Source: an uncultured Bacteroidales bacterium (GTDB lineage Bacteria; Bacteroidota; Bacteroidia; Bacteroidales; UBA932). From it: a stretch of 64,000 bases of DNA. Every line of letters starts with the position of its first letter. Within the stretch, counting starts at the first letter, position 1. Shown piece after piece: positions 54,641 to 63,541 of the stretch. The stretch is taken from NCBI GenBank assembly GCA_944325435.1, contig CALVAC010000002.1, positions 1 to 64,000 on the forward strand, written 5' to 3'. The notes under the pieces were generated by a model. That model was not told the origin of the DNA. It saw nothing but the letters and a program-made list of their open reading frames with translations, and did no database searches. The position numbers and the translations under genes were made by a program.

Positions 54641-56218
54641 TCAGAATGTCTTGTAGTGCATGTCCTTTATTTTCAGCAGACCCTTGTCCCATTTTCCTGC
54701 ATCCTCCGCCTCTATCCTGTCCGGAGAGTCCGTCATTTGCAGCTTGTACAGGATTCCGCTTCTGCTGCGGCTGTCATCGTATGTGGCGACATATACGAAG
54801 TCTCCGTATTTCTCATCCGTCTCGGTATCCGCCATTATGCAGGATATTGGGGCATCGAAGGTCCTGAGCGCCACGCGTTGCTGCGGGGATTTGCGGAAAT
54901 CGTATCCGTACAGGGTGTTGCCCGATGCGTAGAGCATGTATCCGTATGTGGACGTCATTGCATAGCATGGCGAGTCTCCGAAATCCGGGGCTATGGCGTT
55001 GTCCACCAGGAACCTGCCGTCTTTCTGCATGTAGGGCTGGTTTCTGTTGGCGGTGATGCAGTATATGTAGTATGTGTCGCTGCCAGGCAGCTTGAGGATT
55101 ACGGCCGACTGCCCGTTGCTGAAATACGAATTGACGGCGGATACGAAATCCAGTCCATCCGGGAAGTCTGTGCGGGTCTTCCAGCTGAAAATGTCGTTTT
55201 CCGCGTCTCCGAGGGTATTCATCCCCTGGACGGAGAGTCCGCTGATATAGCAGAATTCCTTCTCATCGGTGTTGTAGAACACCATTGTCCTGCTTCCGCT
55301 CTGCTTGTGGTTGCAGATGATCCTGTCGGCCACGCTGAAGTCCGTCATGTTCCCGTCGGCATCCTTGTAGAAACTGCAGCTGTTCTCGATCAGTCCTCCA
55401 TCGGTAGATATTGTGTGCGCTCTCGAGTTGATGACGGCCGCAACCCTTACGCTCCCGGCATTGTCCGAGATAAGCTGCTGGATATCTGTCACATCGTACA
55501 GTTCATCTCCCGGGTCCACGGCGAAGGAATACCTGATGTCGGTCTCTTCCGAACCCTTGAACGATGACCTGTCGAATTTGTATGACCCGTCCGCGGTCCC
55601 GACATAGAGCCTGTCCTCGCTTGTCCACGTGTCGTTGTCCACCCATACGCAGTGCAGCGGCGACAGAGGTGTGCCATCTTCCATATCCAGTGCATCCTTG
55701 TAGAAAATGATGTCGCTGCTGATGGACATCATGTCCACCTGTCCGGCCCCATCGGCCTCTCCTGCAAGCAGCCAGCCGACGGAATACGGCGACATCACGT
55801 TCAGTTCGACATCCTTGCTGTAGACGATGCCTGTGGCGTTCTCCCGTACCTTGAAATACAGTATATAGTTGTCCGCCTCCAACTTCACCGTATAGTCCAG
55901 GTTCCTTTCCGTACCGATAGTGAAGCGTTCGCCCCTGAACAGGGTCTGTCCCACGGCCACCCATTCGTATGAATAGTCTCCGGTGCCCTCGCTGTCGAGG
56001 GTGAACGATATTTCAGGCTCTATGGACAGGGTCTCGTTGATCCTGACATTGTACACGGACTCGAACCCCTTGTCTCCTATCACCGCCTCGTTGATTTCAG
56101 TGTAGTCGTAGTTTCCGAGGTCCTTGAAACATCCTGTGACGAGCGATGCCGCCCCTGCACTCATGACGGACAGTGCCATCATCCGTGCTGCAAGTCCCGA
56201 TATTTTCGTTATTCTCAT
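54641..56218 (-). CDS. PKD-like family lipoprotein
   Basis: A signal peptide ending in LVTGC precedes FKDLGNYDYTEIN, the hallmark start of SusCD-linked PKD-like lipoproteins. An Ig/PKD-like region (EPEISFTLDSEGTGDYSYEW) and a propeller-like C-terminal half with WVDNDTW and YMLYASGNTLYGYDFRK follow. It is probably the surface accessory binding protein of the SusCD complex. The ATG at 56218 is used; a TTG 15 bases upstream is the alternative. Confidence 0.85.
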   Translation of the reverse strand: MRITKISGLAARMMALSVMSAGAASLVTGCFKDLGNYDYTEINEAVIGDKGFESVYNVRINETLSIEPEISFTLDSEGTGDYSYEWVAVGQTLFRGERFTIGTERNLDYTVKLEADNYILYFKVRENATGIVYSKDVELNVMSPYSVGWLLAGEADGAGQVDMMSISSDIIFYKDALDMEDGTPLSPLHCVWVDNDTWTSEDRLYVGTADGSYKFDRSSFKGSEETDIRYSFAVDPGDELYDVTDIQQLISDNAGSVRVAAVINSRAHTISTDGGLIENSCSFYKDADGNMTDFSVADRIICNHKQSGSRTMVFYNTDEKEFCYISGLSVQGMNTLGDAENDIFSWKTRTDFPDGLDFVSAVNSYFSNGQSAVILKLPGSDTYYIYCITANRNQPYMQKDGRFLVDNAIAPDFGDSPCYAMTSTYGYMLYASGNTLYGYDFRKSPQQRVALRTFDAPISCIMADTETDEKYGDFVYVATYDDSRSRSGILYKLQMTDSPDRIEAEDAGKWDKGLLKIKDMHYKTF

Positions 56219-56249
56219 TCTGTATCGTATCAATGATCCTGTATCGCAA

Positions 56250-57044
56250 TCAATAGAGATAGTCTCCTGCAGTCATTTCGCTGCCATCTTCCTCCAGCAC
56301 CGGATTGCCTGCGGCCTTCTGCTCCTTGAGGTACCGGTCGAACTGCTGTCCGAGGGCCTTTGCCCGGGCGTATGGCATCTCCTCGTTGAAATCGGAGATG
56401 TCCAGATCGAGCACTTCGAGAATCAGGGCCATCTTCTTTTCCGAGAAAGGGCCGAAATATCCGGTCTCGTAGCCTGGAAGCTGGACATATTTGTCGCTGA
56501 ATACGATGGTGTGCTTCACGACATCCACGTATTCGTCGGACGAATTGCGCCACAGTCTGATCGGAAGGGAGAAGTCCCCGTTCTCCACGAGCCTTACAGT
56601 CAGTCTCCGTTCATTCCCTTCAAGGGATTCCGCACGGTGGAAAGTGATGGGTATGTTTCCGAAGACTGTTCCGGCAGGCAGCGTATAGCTTTCCTGCAGT
56701 GGGTCGTAGTCTCCGGCAAGGGCATCGCTTTCTTCCGGCACGGTTTCTATCGTTATCTGCCTGTCGCGGCCGGACACCGCTCCGAGAATCTTCACCTTGA
56801 GGTTGAATGTCGAATCCGTGGATTCCGTCACGATGAAGGGCAGGGAGGATGTCCCGCTGTACGTGGTGTCCGCATTGACTGCCGTGCTTCCCGTATTCAT
56901 GGCGAAATAGATTCCCGAGGCTCCGCTGTAGGTCTCCAGCTCCGAAGAACAGGAGAACGTAAGTGCCATGAAGGCTGCAGCGGCTGCCGGAAACAGGCAT
57001 TGCCGTATGGAGGTTGCCGTATTGTTTATCATGTGTCTTTTCAT
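56250..57044 (-). CDS. DUF4843 lipoprotein
   Basis: This 264-residue lipoprotein (lipobox LTFSC) contains SGIYFAMNTG soon after the Cys, LPFIVTESTDSTFNLKVKIL and RLTVRLVEN, as expected of DUF4843. The domain is found beside SusD in loci that also encode PKD-like proteins and metalloproteases. The function is not known; a surface-binding role is inferred. It lies 40 bases after susD. Confidence 0.87.
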   Translation of the reverse strand: MKRHMINNTATSIRQCLFPAAAAAFMALTFSCSSELETYSGASGIYFAMNTGSTAVNADTTYSGTSSLPFIVTESTDSTFNLKVKILGAVSGRDRQITIETVPEESDALAGDYDPLQESYTLPAGTVFGNIPITFHRAESLEGNERRLTVRLVENGDFSLPIRLWRNSSDEYVDVVKHTIVFSDKYVQLPGYETGYFGPFSEKKMALILEVLDLDISDFNEEMPYARAKALGQQFDRYLKEQKAAGNPVLEEDGSEMTAGDYLY

Positions 57045-57084
57045 AATTCATTTGTTTTGACGGTCCCTGTGCGCCGGAGCCGTT

Positions 57085-58572
57085 TCAGTCCCTGAATCCA
57101 TCTTCGGACTGCGGAAGTTCGAACAGATAGTTGGCCGTGCTCACGCTTATGTTCGGTCTCGACCTGTCGTAGAGGGCGGGTATGGACTTGGTGTTGTTTC
57201 TCTTGTAGTACCAGAAGAGCTGGCCTTCCCCGACGAACTCCCTGACATATTCGCTTTCTATGTTGCTGAGTATGTTGGTGGATACCGATGATGTCTGCCT
57301 TGCTGTCCTGACGGCGTTGAGCCTGTCGTATGCAAGGTCGTTCTCTCCGTTGTCCGCATGGCATTCCGCCGCGATGAGGTACATTTCCGACATCCTCAGC
57401 ACGGGTATCATGTAGGGATAGTTCTTCCCGTCCACTTCCATTGCCTCGTATTTGACGAAGCTCATTATGTCGTTGCCGAGCACATCCTTGGTGCTTTCCC
57501 ACTGGTATGTCCTCAGGTCGCTCTCTTCCGGGTACATGTTCCTGTAGCCGTTCGCGGATATGGCCAGAAGCCTTGTCGCTTCGAGGGTGTTGGAAAAATA
57601 CTTTTCATGGATGTCCTCCCCGCGGCGGACATTGTAGACGGCGAACAGTACGTCCGAGGAGAGTATCCTGTCTTCCGCGGATTCGGTCACGGCCCCGATT
57701 GCGGCCTGTCCCGTCACCTCATCCCTTGTGGAGAACGGGAAGAAATCCTTCGCCTCCGAGATCACTTCCTCCGCTATCCTGAGGGCTTCCTCCCTGTTGG
57801 CGCTGTAGCCGAGGTACATGTTCACCCGGGCCGCCAGAGCCTTGACTGCAAAATAGTTGAACCTGAGGTTGCGGTAACTGTACAGGTTTCTTCCTCCGTT
57901 GTCCTCTTCGTTCTTGCCGAGGGTCCTTACAGGATCGCTCTCCGCCAGCAGGCTTTCCGCTTCCCCGAGGTCATCGAGTATCCTTTCCGCCGCTTCCGTG
58001 GCCTTGAGCACCGGCTTCACCTGCGGGTCGGAGACATCCATGTACGGGATGGCATCCGCTCCCGGAGAGACCGTATAGACCGGCCCGAAATACCGGAAAA
58101 GCTCGAAATGCAGGAGGGCCCTCAGTCCGAGGCATTCTCCCTTTATTATATTGTAGTCCGTTTCGTTGAGGATGCTTCCTTTCCCGGTCTCGCAATGCTC
58201 CAGTATCTTGTTGGCATTGAGTATCATAAGGTATGCCCTTGTCCAGGCGTTGCTGACCGCGAGCCGCTTGGCCTCGTTCTGGTAGAGGGCGAGGGAGCCG
58301 TCCGAATGGTTGTCGGCGCTGGTGTTGTAGTACTGTGCGAGGATATCCGGGTCCGATGGCCCGAAAGTGCCCGAATACAGGTTTTCGTTCACCAGGTCCA
58401 CATAGATTCCGTTCAGGGCGGTGTAGAACCCGTCCGTATCCTTGAACAGTTCCTCTTCCATTATCCTGTCCTCGGAATCCACTGCGAGCCATCCCCGGCA
58501 TCCTGAAAGGGACGCGACAACGGCCGCAAGCAGTGCAAATCTGTATATCATGTCGTGTATCATGTCTTTCAT
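57085..58572 (-). CDS. SusD/RagB-family nutrient-binding lipoprotein
   Basis: This outer-membrane surface lipoprotein forms the lid of the SusC transporter. The signal FALLAAVVASLSGC is followed by RGWLAVDSEDRIMEEELFKD, TPR-like helices and the C-terminal RagB/SusD domain (VLRMSEMYLIAAECHADNG, LDRLNAVR-type segment YDRLNAVRTAR). The 495-residue length is normal. Its gene lies 30 bases after susC. Ligand type is unknown; the protease in the locus suggests peptides. Confidence 0.95.
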   Translation of the reverse strand: MKDMIHDMIYRFALLAAVVASLSGCRGWLAVDSEDRIMEEELFKDTDGFYTALNGIYVDLVNENLYSGTFGPSDPDILAQYYNTSADNHSDGSLALYQNEAKRLAVSNAWTRAYLMILNANKILEHCETGKGSILNETDYNIIKGECLGLRALLHFELFRYFGPVYTVSPGADAIPYMDVSDPQVKPVLKATEAAERILDDLGEAESLLAESDPVRTLGKNEEDNGGRNLYSYRNLRFNYFAVKALAARVNMYLGYSANREEALRIAEEVISEAKDFFPFSTRDEVTGQAAIGAVTESAEDRILSSDVLFAVYNVRRGEDIHEKYFSNTLEATRLLAISANGYRNMYPEESDLRTYQWESTKDVLGNDIMSFVKYEAMEVDGKNYPYMIPVLRMSEMYLIAAECHADNGENDLAYDRLNAVRTARQTSSVSTNILSNIESEYVREFVGEGQLFWYYKRNNTKSIPALYDRSRPNISVSTANYLFELPQSEDGFRD

Positions 58573-58602
58573 TGTAGATATTTTCGGATTGTCTCTTCCC
58601 CG

Positions 58603-61600
58603 TCAGAACCTCAGGCTTATTGACATCGAAATGCTGTTGGAGAACGGGTATTCTATACCTCTTTCCTCCTTTACCGATGCTATCCTCCATATATTGTTGG
58701 CATACAGCCTGATGGATGCTCCCTGGACCTTGATTTTCCGGAGCCAGGCGGCCGAAGTGTCGTAACCCATCGAAATGGATTCGAGGGTGAACACGTTGTT
58801 GTCCAGAACGAACCTCGATGACATCGGCGTGGAGTCGAGATTGTCTATCGCCTTGAACCTGGCATTGTCCCCCGGCTTCTGCCATCTGTCGTAGAGAGCC
58901 CTTCTGTCCACATTGTAGTACAGTTCCTCTTCGCTGATGTTCTCCACCTTTTCGTAGAGGGCGGATGCGAATATCTGTCCGCCCACTTCGTACCTGCAGT
59001 TGATGGCAGCGGAGAACTGTCCCCAGTAGAAGGAGACTCCGATGATTCCTTCCAGGTCCGGGGAGGTGGAGCCGACCCTGACCTCATCATCCGCATCGTA
59101 CTGGAAGGTGTATTCCCCTTCCTTGGTCAGGAATATCTCGCGTCCGGTCGCAGGGTCGATACCGAGTGACCGCACCGCCCAGATGTCATCCGGACTTGCC
59201 CCGTCATAGTATCTGCGCAGGACTGAAGAACTGCCTTTCTCGTTCATGAATTCCAGACTGTCCCCGATATTCACGTATTTGGACCTGTTGTGTGCAAAGG
59301 TGAAGTTCACTCCCAACCTCATGGTCTGCGTCCTGAGGGCCACTACATTGAACGTCCCCGAAAATCCCTGGGATATCTGGCCTCCGAGGTTGGTGTAAGC
59401 CCTTGTCTGTCCGGCTGATGGAGGCAGGGATATGGATACGAGCAGAGGGTCGGTGTTCTTGTAGTAGTAGTCCACGCCGAGCCTTATGCGGTCGTCCCAT
59501 GCAGTGAAGTCGAGTCCCCAGTTCTGGTCCAGGGTCTTCTGCCATGCGAGGTTGCGGTTGGCGACCTTCTGGATTATGGCGCTTTCGCCGAATATGTTGG
59601 TGTAGTCCGGGTTGTATTCGTAGATGCCGGAAGACATGTATGCGTCGAAGTTCTGGTTGCCCGGGTTTCCGATGGAATATCTGAGCTTGAAGAAATCGAT
59701 CCAGTCCACCTTGAACCATGCTTCGTTGCTGATATCCCATGCCACGCCGACCGACCATGTTCCGGTGAACATTTTCTGCGCCCCGAATACGGATGAACCG
59801 TCCAGCCTGTAGTTCAGGTCGAGCATGTACCTGCTCTTGAATGCGTAGTTCGCGCTCAGCAGGAACCCCGTCGACCGGGACCTCGTGGTGGAATATTCCG
59901 GCTTGTCCCCCTGGTTGAATCCTGCGGAGAATTCCGGGTTCCTGTGCTGGTTGCCCACGAATCCGGACACGCTGTATCCTCCCCGTTTGGTGTCCTTGTT
60001 GCTGAAATCCCACGCTGCGTTGGCGCTGAAGTTATGGTGCGCTCCGAACAGTTTGCCGTAGCTGAAGACTATCCTTCCGTTGTAGTTGAAGTTGTTGGTC
60101 TTGCTGGTCGTGTAAAGACCCTTCTTGTCCGCAAGGCTTCCTATGAAGTCCGGATGGTCAGGCGACTGGAAGGCCTCTGTCTCGGAAGTGTTGTTGCTGA
60201 TGCCGAACGTACCCTTGATGGTGAACGCGTTCCAGAACCTCCATGTCAGGTCTATCTGATCCGAGAACGTGAGGTCGTTCGTCGTGTTGGTATTGGGGAT
60301 ATTGAACAGGGCCAAAGGATTGTATATGGACTGTCCCGCAATGTCGATGTCTTCGAGCAGCAGAGGTACCGACCCGTCCGCATTCCTTTTGCGGTAGTAT
60401 GGGTTGGCGTTCGCAAACTGGCTGAATGACACCGGTTCCGTGGCGGAATTCACAAGGCTCATGTTGAAGTTGTTGGCAAAAGTGAAGCTGCCCTTGCGGT
60501 ATCTCACCTGGATGTTTCCTCCGACGATGTCCCTGTCGGAGCCTTTCATCACTCCTTTCTCGTTGCCGTAGTTCACTCCGATGCCGTACTGCATGTTCTG
60601 GTCTCCTCCATCTATATAGAGGTTGTGGGAGTGGTTGAACACGGTACGCAGCGGTTCTGCGAGCCAGTATGAGTCAACCCCCTGACGTACGGCCTTGAGT
60701 CTCGAGTAATACAGGGCATCGAGGGCATCCTGCTCGGGTGATTCCGCCTCGTTGGCCGAGGTATAGCGCCCCGCCAGCCTCTCGAAAGTCAGTTTCTCCT
60801 CGGCGTTCATCAGGTTGTAGTCGCTCAGGTCCGGGAACTGTACCCCGAAATTGCCGCTGTAGCTGACCCTGAGCTGTCCCGGCTCCGGAGGTATGGTCTC
60901 GACCACTATGACTCCGTTGGCCGCCTTCGAACCGTATATCGCCGTGGATGCGGCGTCCTTGAGTACCGTCACGCTCTTCACCCTGTCGATGTTGAGGTTC
61001 ATGATGGTCTCGATGGTCACTTCCATCCCGTCCAGTATGAACAGAGGCTGGTTGGGCACGTTCTCGTAGTCGGATGATATCTCTCCTACGATACTCGTCT
61101 TTCCCCTTATCTCAAGGTCGGGCATAGTGTTGGGGTCGGCGCCCCTCAGGTTGTTCTCCACGATGTTCATGGATGGCTCCAGGGTCTTGAGGCTCTGGAG
61201 AATGTTCGAGTTGCCGATTATCTTGAGCTCCTGTCCGGAAAAGGTGGATGCGGAGCCGGTGAAACTGTTCCTGTGCCTTGTGATGATACCTGTGACCACC
61301 ACATCATCGAGACTTGCCGCCTCTTCCTTCAATGTGACGACCGTGCTTTCCTGTCCCGTATATGCGATCTGGATTTCTTCCATACCTAGCATGGAGAAGA
61401 TGATTGTCTGTGTACCTTCCGGGATGTTCTGCAGGGTGAAATTCCCGTACCTGTCAGTCTCTGTGCCTATGGTCTCGTGCTCTTTGACATACACTACAGC
61501 TCCCGGGAGCCCTTTCCCGGCCTCATCCTTGACGACACCTATAAGCGTCCTTTTCAAGGGGTGCAATTTGCTGTCCTGACCATGGGCGCTGAAACATAAC

Positions 61601-61638
61601 AAACTGAATGATAATAGTATAATTCCTGATTTTGTCAT
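58603..61638 (-). CDS. SusC/RagA-family TonB-linked outer-membrane transporter
   Basis: The 1011-residue protein has a signal peptide, a carboxypeptidase-like regulatory domain (about 30-110, VVYVKEHETIGTETDRYGNF), a plug domain with DDVVVTGII and the family signature YGSKAANGVIVVET, and a 22-strand barrel ending in SISMSISLRF with the terminal Phe. It imports bulky ligands with energy from TonB. It heads the locus and has a -7 box 32 bases upstream. There is no N-terminal STN domain, so no direct link to an anti-sigma factor is expected. Confidence 0.96.
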   Translation of the reverse strand: MTKSGIILLSFSLLCFSAHGQDSKLHPLKRTLIGVVKDEAGKGLPGAVVYVKEHETIGTETDRYGNFTLQNIPEGTQTIIFSMLGMEEIQIAYTGQESTVVTLKEEAASLDDVVVTGIITRHRNSFTGSASTFSGQELKIIGNSNILQSLKTLEPSMNIVENNLRGADPNTMPDLEIRGKTSIVGEISSDYENVPNQPLFILDGMEVTIETIMNLNIDRVKSVTVLKDAASTAIYGSKAANGVIVVETIPPEPGQLRVSYSGNFGVQFPDLSDYNLMNAEEKLTFERLAGRYTSANEAESPEQDALDALYYSRLKAVRQGVDSYWLAEPLRTVFNHSHNLYIDGGDQNMQYGIGVNYGNEKGVMKGSDRDIVGGNIQVRYRKGSFTFANNFNMSLVNSATEPVSFSQFANANPYYRKRNADGSVPLLLEDIDIAGQSIYNPLALFNIPNTNTTNDLTFSDQIDLTWRFWNAFTIKGTFGISNNTSETEAFQSPDHPDFIGSLADKKGLYTTSKTNNFNYNGRIVFSYGKLFGAHHNFSANAAWDFSNKDTKRGGYSVSGFVGNQHRNPEFSAGFNQGDKPEYSTTRSRSTGFLLSANYAFKSRYMLDLNYRLDGSSVFGAQKMFTGTWSVGVAWDISNEAWFKVDWIDFFKLRYSIGNPGNQNFDAYMSSGIYEYNPDYTNIFGESAIIQKVANRNLAWQKTLDQNWGLDFTAWDDRIRLGVDYYYKNTDPLLVSISLPPSAGQTRAYTNLGGQISQGFSGTFNVVALRTQTMRLGVNFTFAHNRSKYVNIGDSLEFMNEKGSSSVLRRYYDGASPDDIWAVRSLGIDPATGREIFLTKEGEYTFQYDADDEVRVGSTSPDLEGIIGVSFYWGQFSAAINCRYEVGGQIFASALYEKVENISEEELYYNVDRRALYDRWQKPGDNARFKAIDNLDSTPMSSRFVLDNNVFTLESISMGYDTSAAWLRKIKVQGASIRLYANNIWRIASVKEERGIEYPFSNSISMSISLRF

Positions 61639-61670
61639 CTTTCCCGCCTTTGTCTTTCTTTATCGGAGCG

Positions 61671-61678
61671 CAAAGGTA
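61671..61678 (-). promoter_or_regulatory. -7 box for the SusC operon
   Basis: The minus strand reads TACCTTTG, matching TAnnTTTG, 32 bases upstream of the ATG at 61638. No -33 TTTG is present at 19-21 bases, so activation by a regulator is possible. Confidence 0.5.
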
Positions 61679-61861
61679 TAAACTAAAGCATATAGGCTGG
61701 AATCGCTAAAAATAATGATTCGGAGGCTGAAAAGTCCTGTTTCCGTATGATATGCTTTGCAGGAAGCAAGCGGCTTCTGTCACGCCGAACCGCTGCAGGA
61801 GATGTTTTAAGAATCGGCTGCCCAGGGCGCAAGGGAATTTTCGGAAAATGCAAAAGGTTCT

Positions 61862-61869
61862 TATCTTTG
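61862..61869 (+). promoter_or_regulatory. -7 box for the 2-hydroxyacid dehydrogenase gene
   Basis: TATCTTTG matches TAnnTTTG. A TTTT(CG) lies 20 bases upstream and overlaps the palindrome ATTTTCGGAAAAT (61837-61849), a possible operator. The leader to the ATG at 61967 would be about 90 bases. Confidence 0.45.
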
Positions 61870-61966
61870 CACCTTGTACGGGAATCGCTATTTATGGTTA
61901 TTATGAAAAGCGGTTTCCGGGCTGTCCTTCCTTGCGGTATTGGATGACAGGGTAAGTTGATTGTCA

Positions 61967-62890
61967 ATGGATATTAAAATGTCGATGCAAAGTTTTAGAA
62001 AAATAGTAGCGATAGAGGACCCTCTGATAAATGCCGAGGCACGGCAGAAGCTGGGGGACTATGCGGACAAGGTCATTATATATGATGATCTTCCCTCTTC
62101 CGATGAAGAGATCATTAACCGGATCGGGGATGCGGATGCTGTCCTGCTTACATTCAGGACACGCCTGGGCAGGAGTGTCCTGGAGGCATGCCCTGCAGTG
62201 AAGTACATAGGGCTTTGTTGTACTCTCTATGATGAGAAAAGCTGCAATGTGGACATTGCGGTCGCAAGGGAAAGGGGAGTGACGGTGAAAGGGGTCCGTG
62301 ACTATGGGGATGAGGGAGTCGTGGAATATGCCATCAGTGAGACTGTCCGTTATCTGCATGGTTTCGGGGACCGGCAGTGGAAACCGTACAGGTGCGAACT
62401 CGGAGGCCTCAGGACCGGCATTGTCGGTCTCGGTAAGACAGGAAGAATGCTTGCGGATGCATTCCGTTTCTTCGGAAGCGAGGTGCATTATTTCAGCAGG
62501 ACAAGGAAGCCGAATGCTGAATCTGCCGGTATCGGGTACCTTCCTTTGCATGATCTGCTTTCTGTCTGCGACCTTGTCATCACCACGCTTCCACGAGGTA
62601 CCGTTCTGTTGAGGGAAGAAGAGTTCGGCATTATGGGCGGAGGCAGGATGCTGATGAATACTTCAATCGGTCCGACATTCGATGTGGCTGCCTTGAAATG
62701 CTGGCTCAAGGGCAACAGTGACAGCTGCTATTTCTGTGATGGTACCGGAATGGGAACTCTCGGGGATGAGCTTGCCACTTTATCCAATGTGTTCTATACT
62801 CCGGCAGTAGCGGGGATGTCCATACAAAGTACACAGCGTCTTTCCGATAAGGTCCTCGCCAACATCAGGGACTTCCTGGCCGGCATCTGA
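61967..62890 (+). CDS. D-isomer-specific 2-hydroxyacid dehydrogenase family protein
   Basis: The 307-residue protein shows the family layout: a catalytic domain split around a Rossmann domain with GIVGLGKTGRMLADAF, ITTLPRGT and MLMNTSIGPTFD. The usual catalytic Arg-Glu-His set is only partly clear: the LMNTSIG segment replaces the common NxxRG and no standard late His motif (W/HxA) is evident. Activity as a dehydrogenase is thus uncertain. It stands alone between the SusCD locus and the accessory region. Confidence 0.8.
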   Translation: MDIKMSMQSFRKIVAIEDPLINAEARQKLGDYADKVIIYDDLPSSDEEIINRIGDADAVLLTFRTRLGRSVLEACPAVKYIGLCCTLYDEKSCNVDIAVARERGVTVKGVRDYGDEGVVEYAISETVRYLHGFGDRQWKPYRCELGGLRTGIVGLGKTGRMLADAFRFFGSEVHYFSRTRKPNAESAGIGYLPLHDLLSVCDLVITTLPRGTVLLREEEFGIMGGGRMLMNTSIGPTFDVAALKCWLKGNSDSCYFCDGTGMGTLGDELATLSNVFYTPAVAGMSIQSTQRLSDKVLANIRDFLAGI

Positions 62891-62897
62891 ATGCAGG

Positions 62898-62938
62898 ATT
62901 TTCGGTAATGTGGTGATCCGACATTTTCGGTAATGTGG
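62898..62938. repeat. 16-base direct repeat pair
   Basis: ATTTTCGGTAATGTGG occurs at 62898-62913 and again, identically, at 62923-62938, a 25-base period. The second copy is followed by ACATTTGG. The pair lies just after the dehydrogenase stop. Such short identical repeats could be an insertion-sequence end or regulator sites; no transposase is present. Confidence 0.75.
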
Positions 62939-62960
62939 ACATTTGGGGATTGCGGAAATA

Positions 62961-62996
62961 AAAAACAACTGTCTGATGTTCCAGACAGTTGTTTTT
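62961..62996 (+). terminator. Strong intrinsic terminator
   Basis: A perfect 15-pair stem (62961-62975 with 62982-62996) with a 6-base loop contains ACAACTGTCTG and ends in five T. It ends the dehydrogenase transcript, and its A-rich left arm could also serve leftward transcripts such as that of the XRE gene. Confidence 0.85.
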
Positions 62997-63128
62997 GTAG
63001 TGGGTAGGAGACAGTTGGTCAATACCGACATGCCGTTATATGTTGTCTGAAGTACTTTCTTCTCGCTGATTCATACATTATTCTGTCCCATATCTGTCCC
63101 GGTTCAGGGTATGGGATTTCAATTGTAA

Positions 63129-63512
63129 TTATCTGGTTTCTTTGCTTTTAGGATACCCCCCCCAGTCAGGGTCTCCGAGTCTCTGGCGAAGAGTCCTGAT
63201 TGTCTCCTGCTGGCTTCTGATTGTCTCCTGCTGTGACTGGATGGTTTCGGCCTGGCTTGCAAGGATGGCTAGCACCTCCTTGTTGATGGCCACCTCTTCC
63301 TCTTCCTTGACCACCTTGATCATGGAGGTGTCGTATTTTCCGCTGTCGATGATCCGCTGTATCCGGTCCTGAGGGAATTTGCTATTGCCTTTCTTTATCG
63401 CAGAGATAAATGTCGGCTTTAGTCCTGTGATGTCTGCCAAATCTTTCTGCTGCAGATGATTTTTTAGGCAGAATTCTTCGATGTCGATAATGTACTTCAT
63501 GGTGGTAGACAT
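63129..63512 (-). CDS. XRE-type helix-turn-helix protein with coiled-coil tail
   Basis: The 127-residue protein has an N-terminal helix-turn-helix (CLKNHLQQKDLADITGLKPT then FISAIKKGNSKFP). A charged linker (KEEEEVAI) and a coiled coil with the tandem repeat SQQETIRSQQETIR, encoded by a 21-base DNA duplication, follow. A run of eight G lies in the last 20 codons. It is probably a transcriptional regulator of the divergent methylase gene. The start may be the ATG at 63512 or one four codons later. Confidence 0.8.
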   Translation of the reverse strand: MSTTMKYIIDIEEFCLKNHLQQKDLADITGLKPTFISAIKKGNSKFPQDRIQRIIDSGKYDTSMIKVVKEEEEVAINKEVLAILASQAETIQSQQETIRSQQETIRTLRQRLGDPDWGGYPKSKETR

Positions 63513-63541
63513 TAAAAGTTTAGCAAAATATTGTTTTATTA

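Larger units (their letters stand above)
61639..61966. other. Intergenic region with divergent promoters
   Basis: This 328-base gap separates the SusC gene (leftward) from the 2-hydroxyacid dehydrogenase gene (rightward). It holds one -7 box per direction (61671-61678 and 61862-61869) and a 13-base palindrome, ATTTTCGGAAAAT, at 61837-61849 just upstream of the second. I see no reading frame or other conserved RNA in it. Confidence 0.5.

Noticed and set aside
57358..58506. Plus-strand reading frame of 382 codons opposite susD
   Set aside because: It mirrors the susD codon pattern and shows no domain or signal; a shadow frame.
63001..63128. Possible attachment site or tRNA end in the gap before the XRE gene
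   Set aside because: No tRNA T-loop or acceptor sequence was found; only a weak CCCATA/TATGGG inverted pair around 63089-63116, with no second copy in the window.
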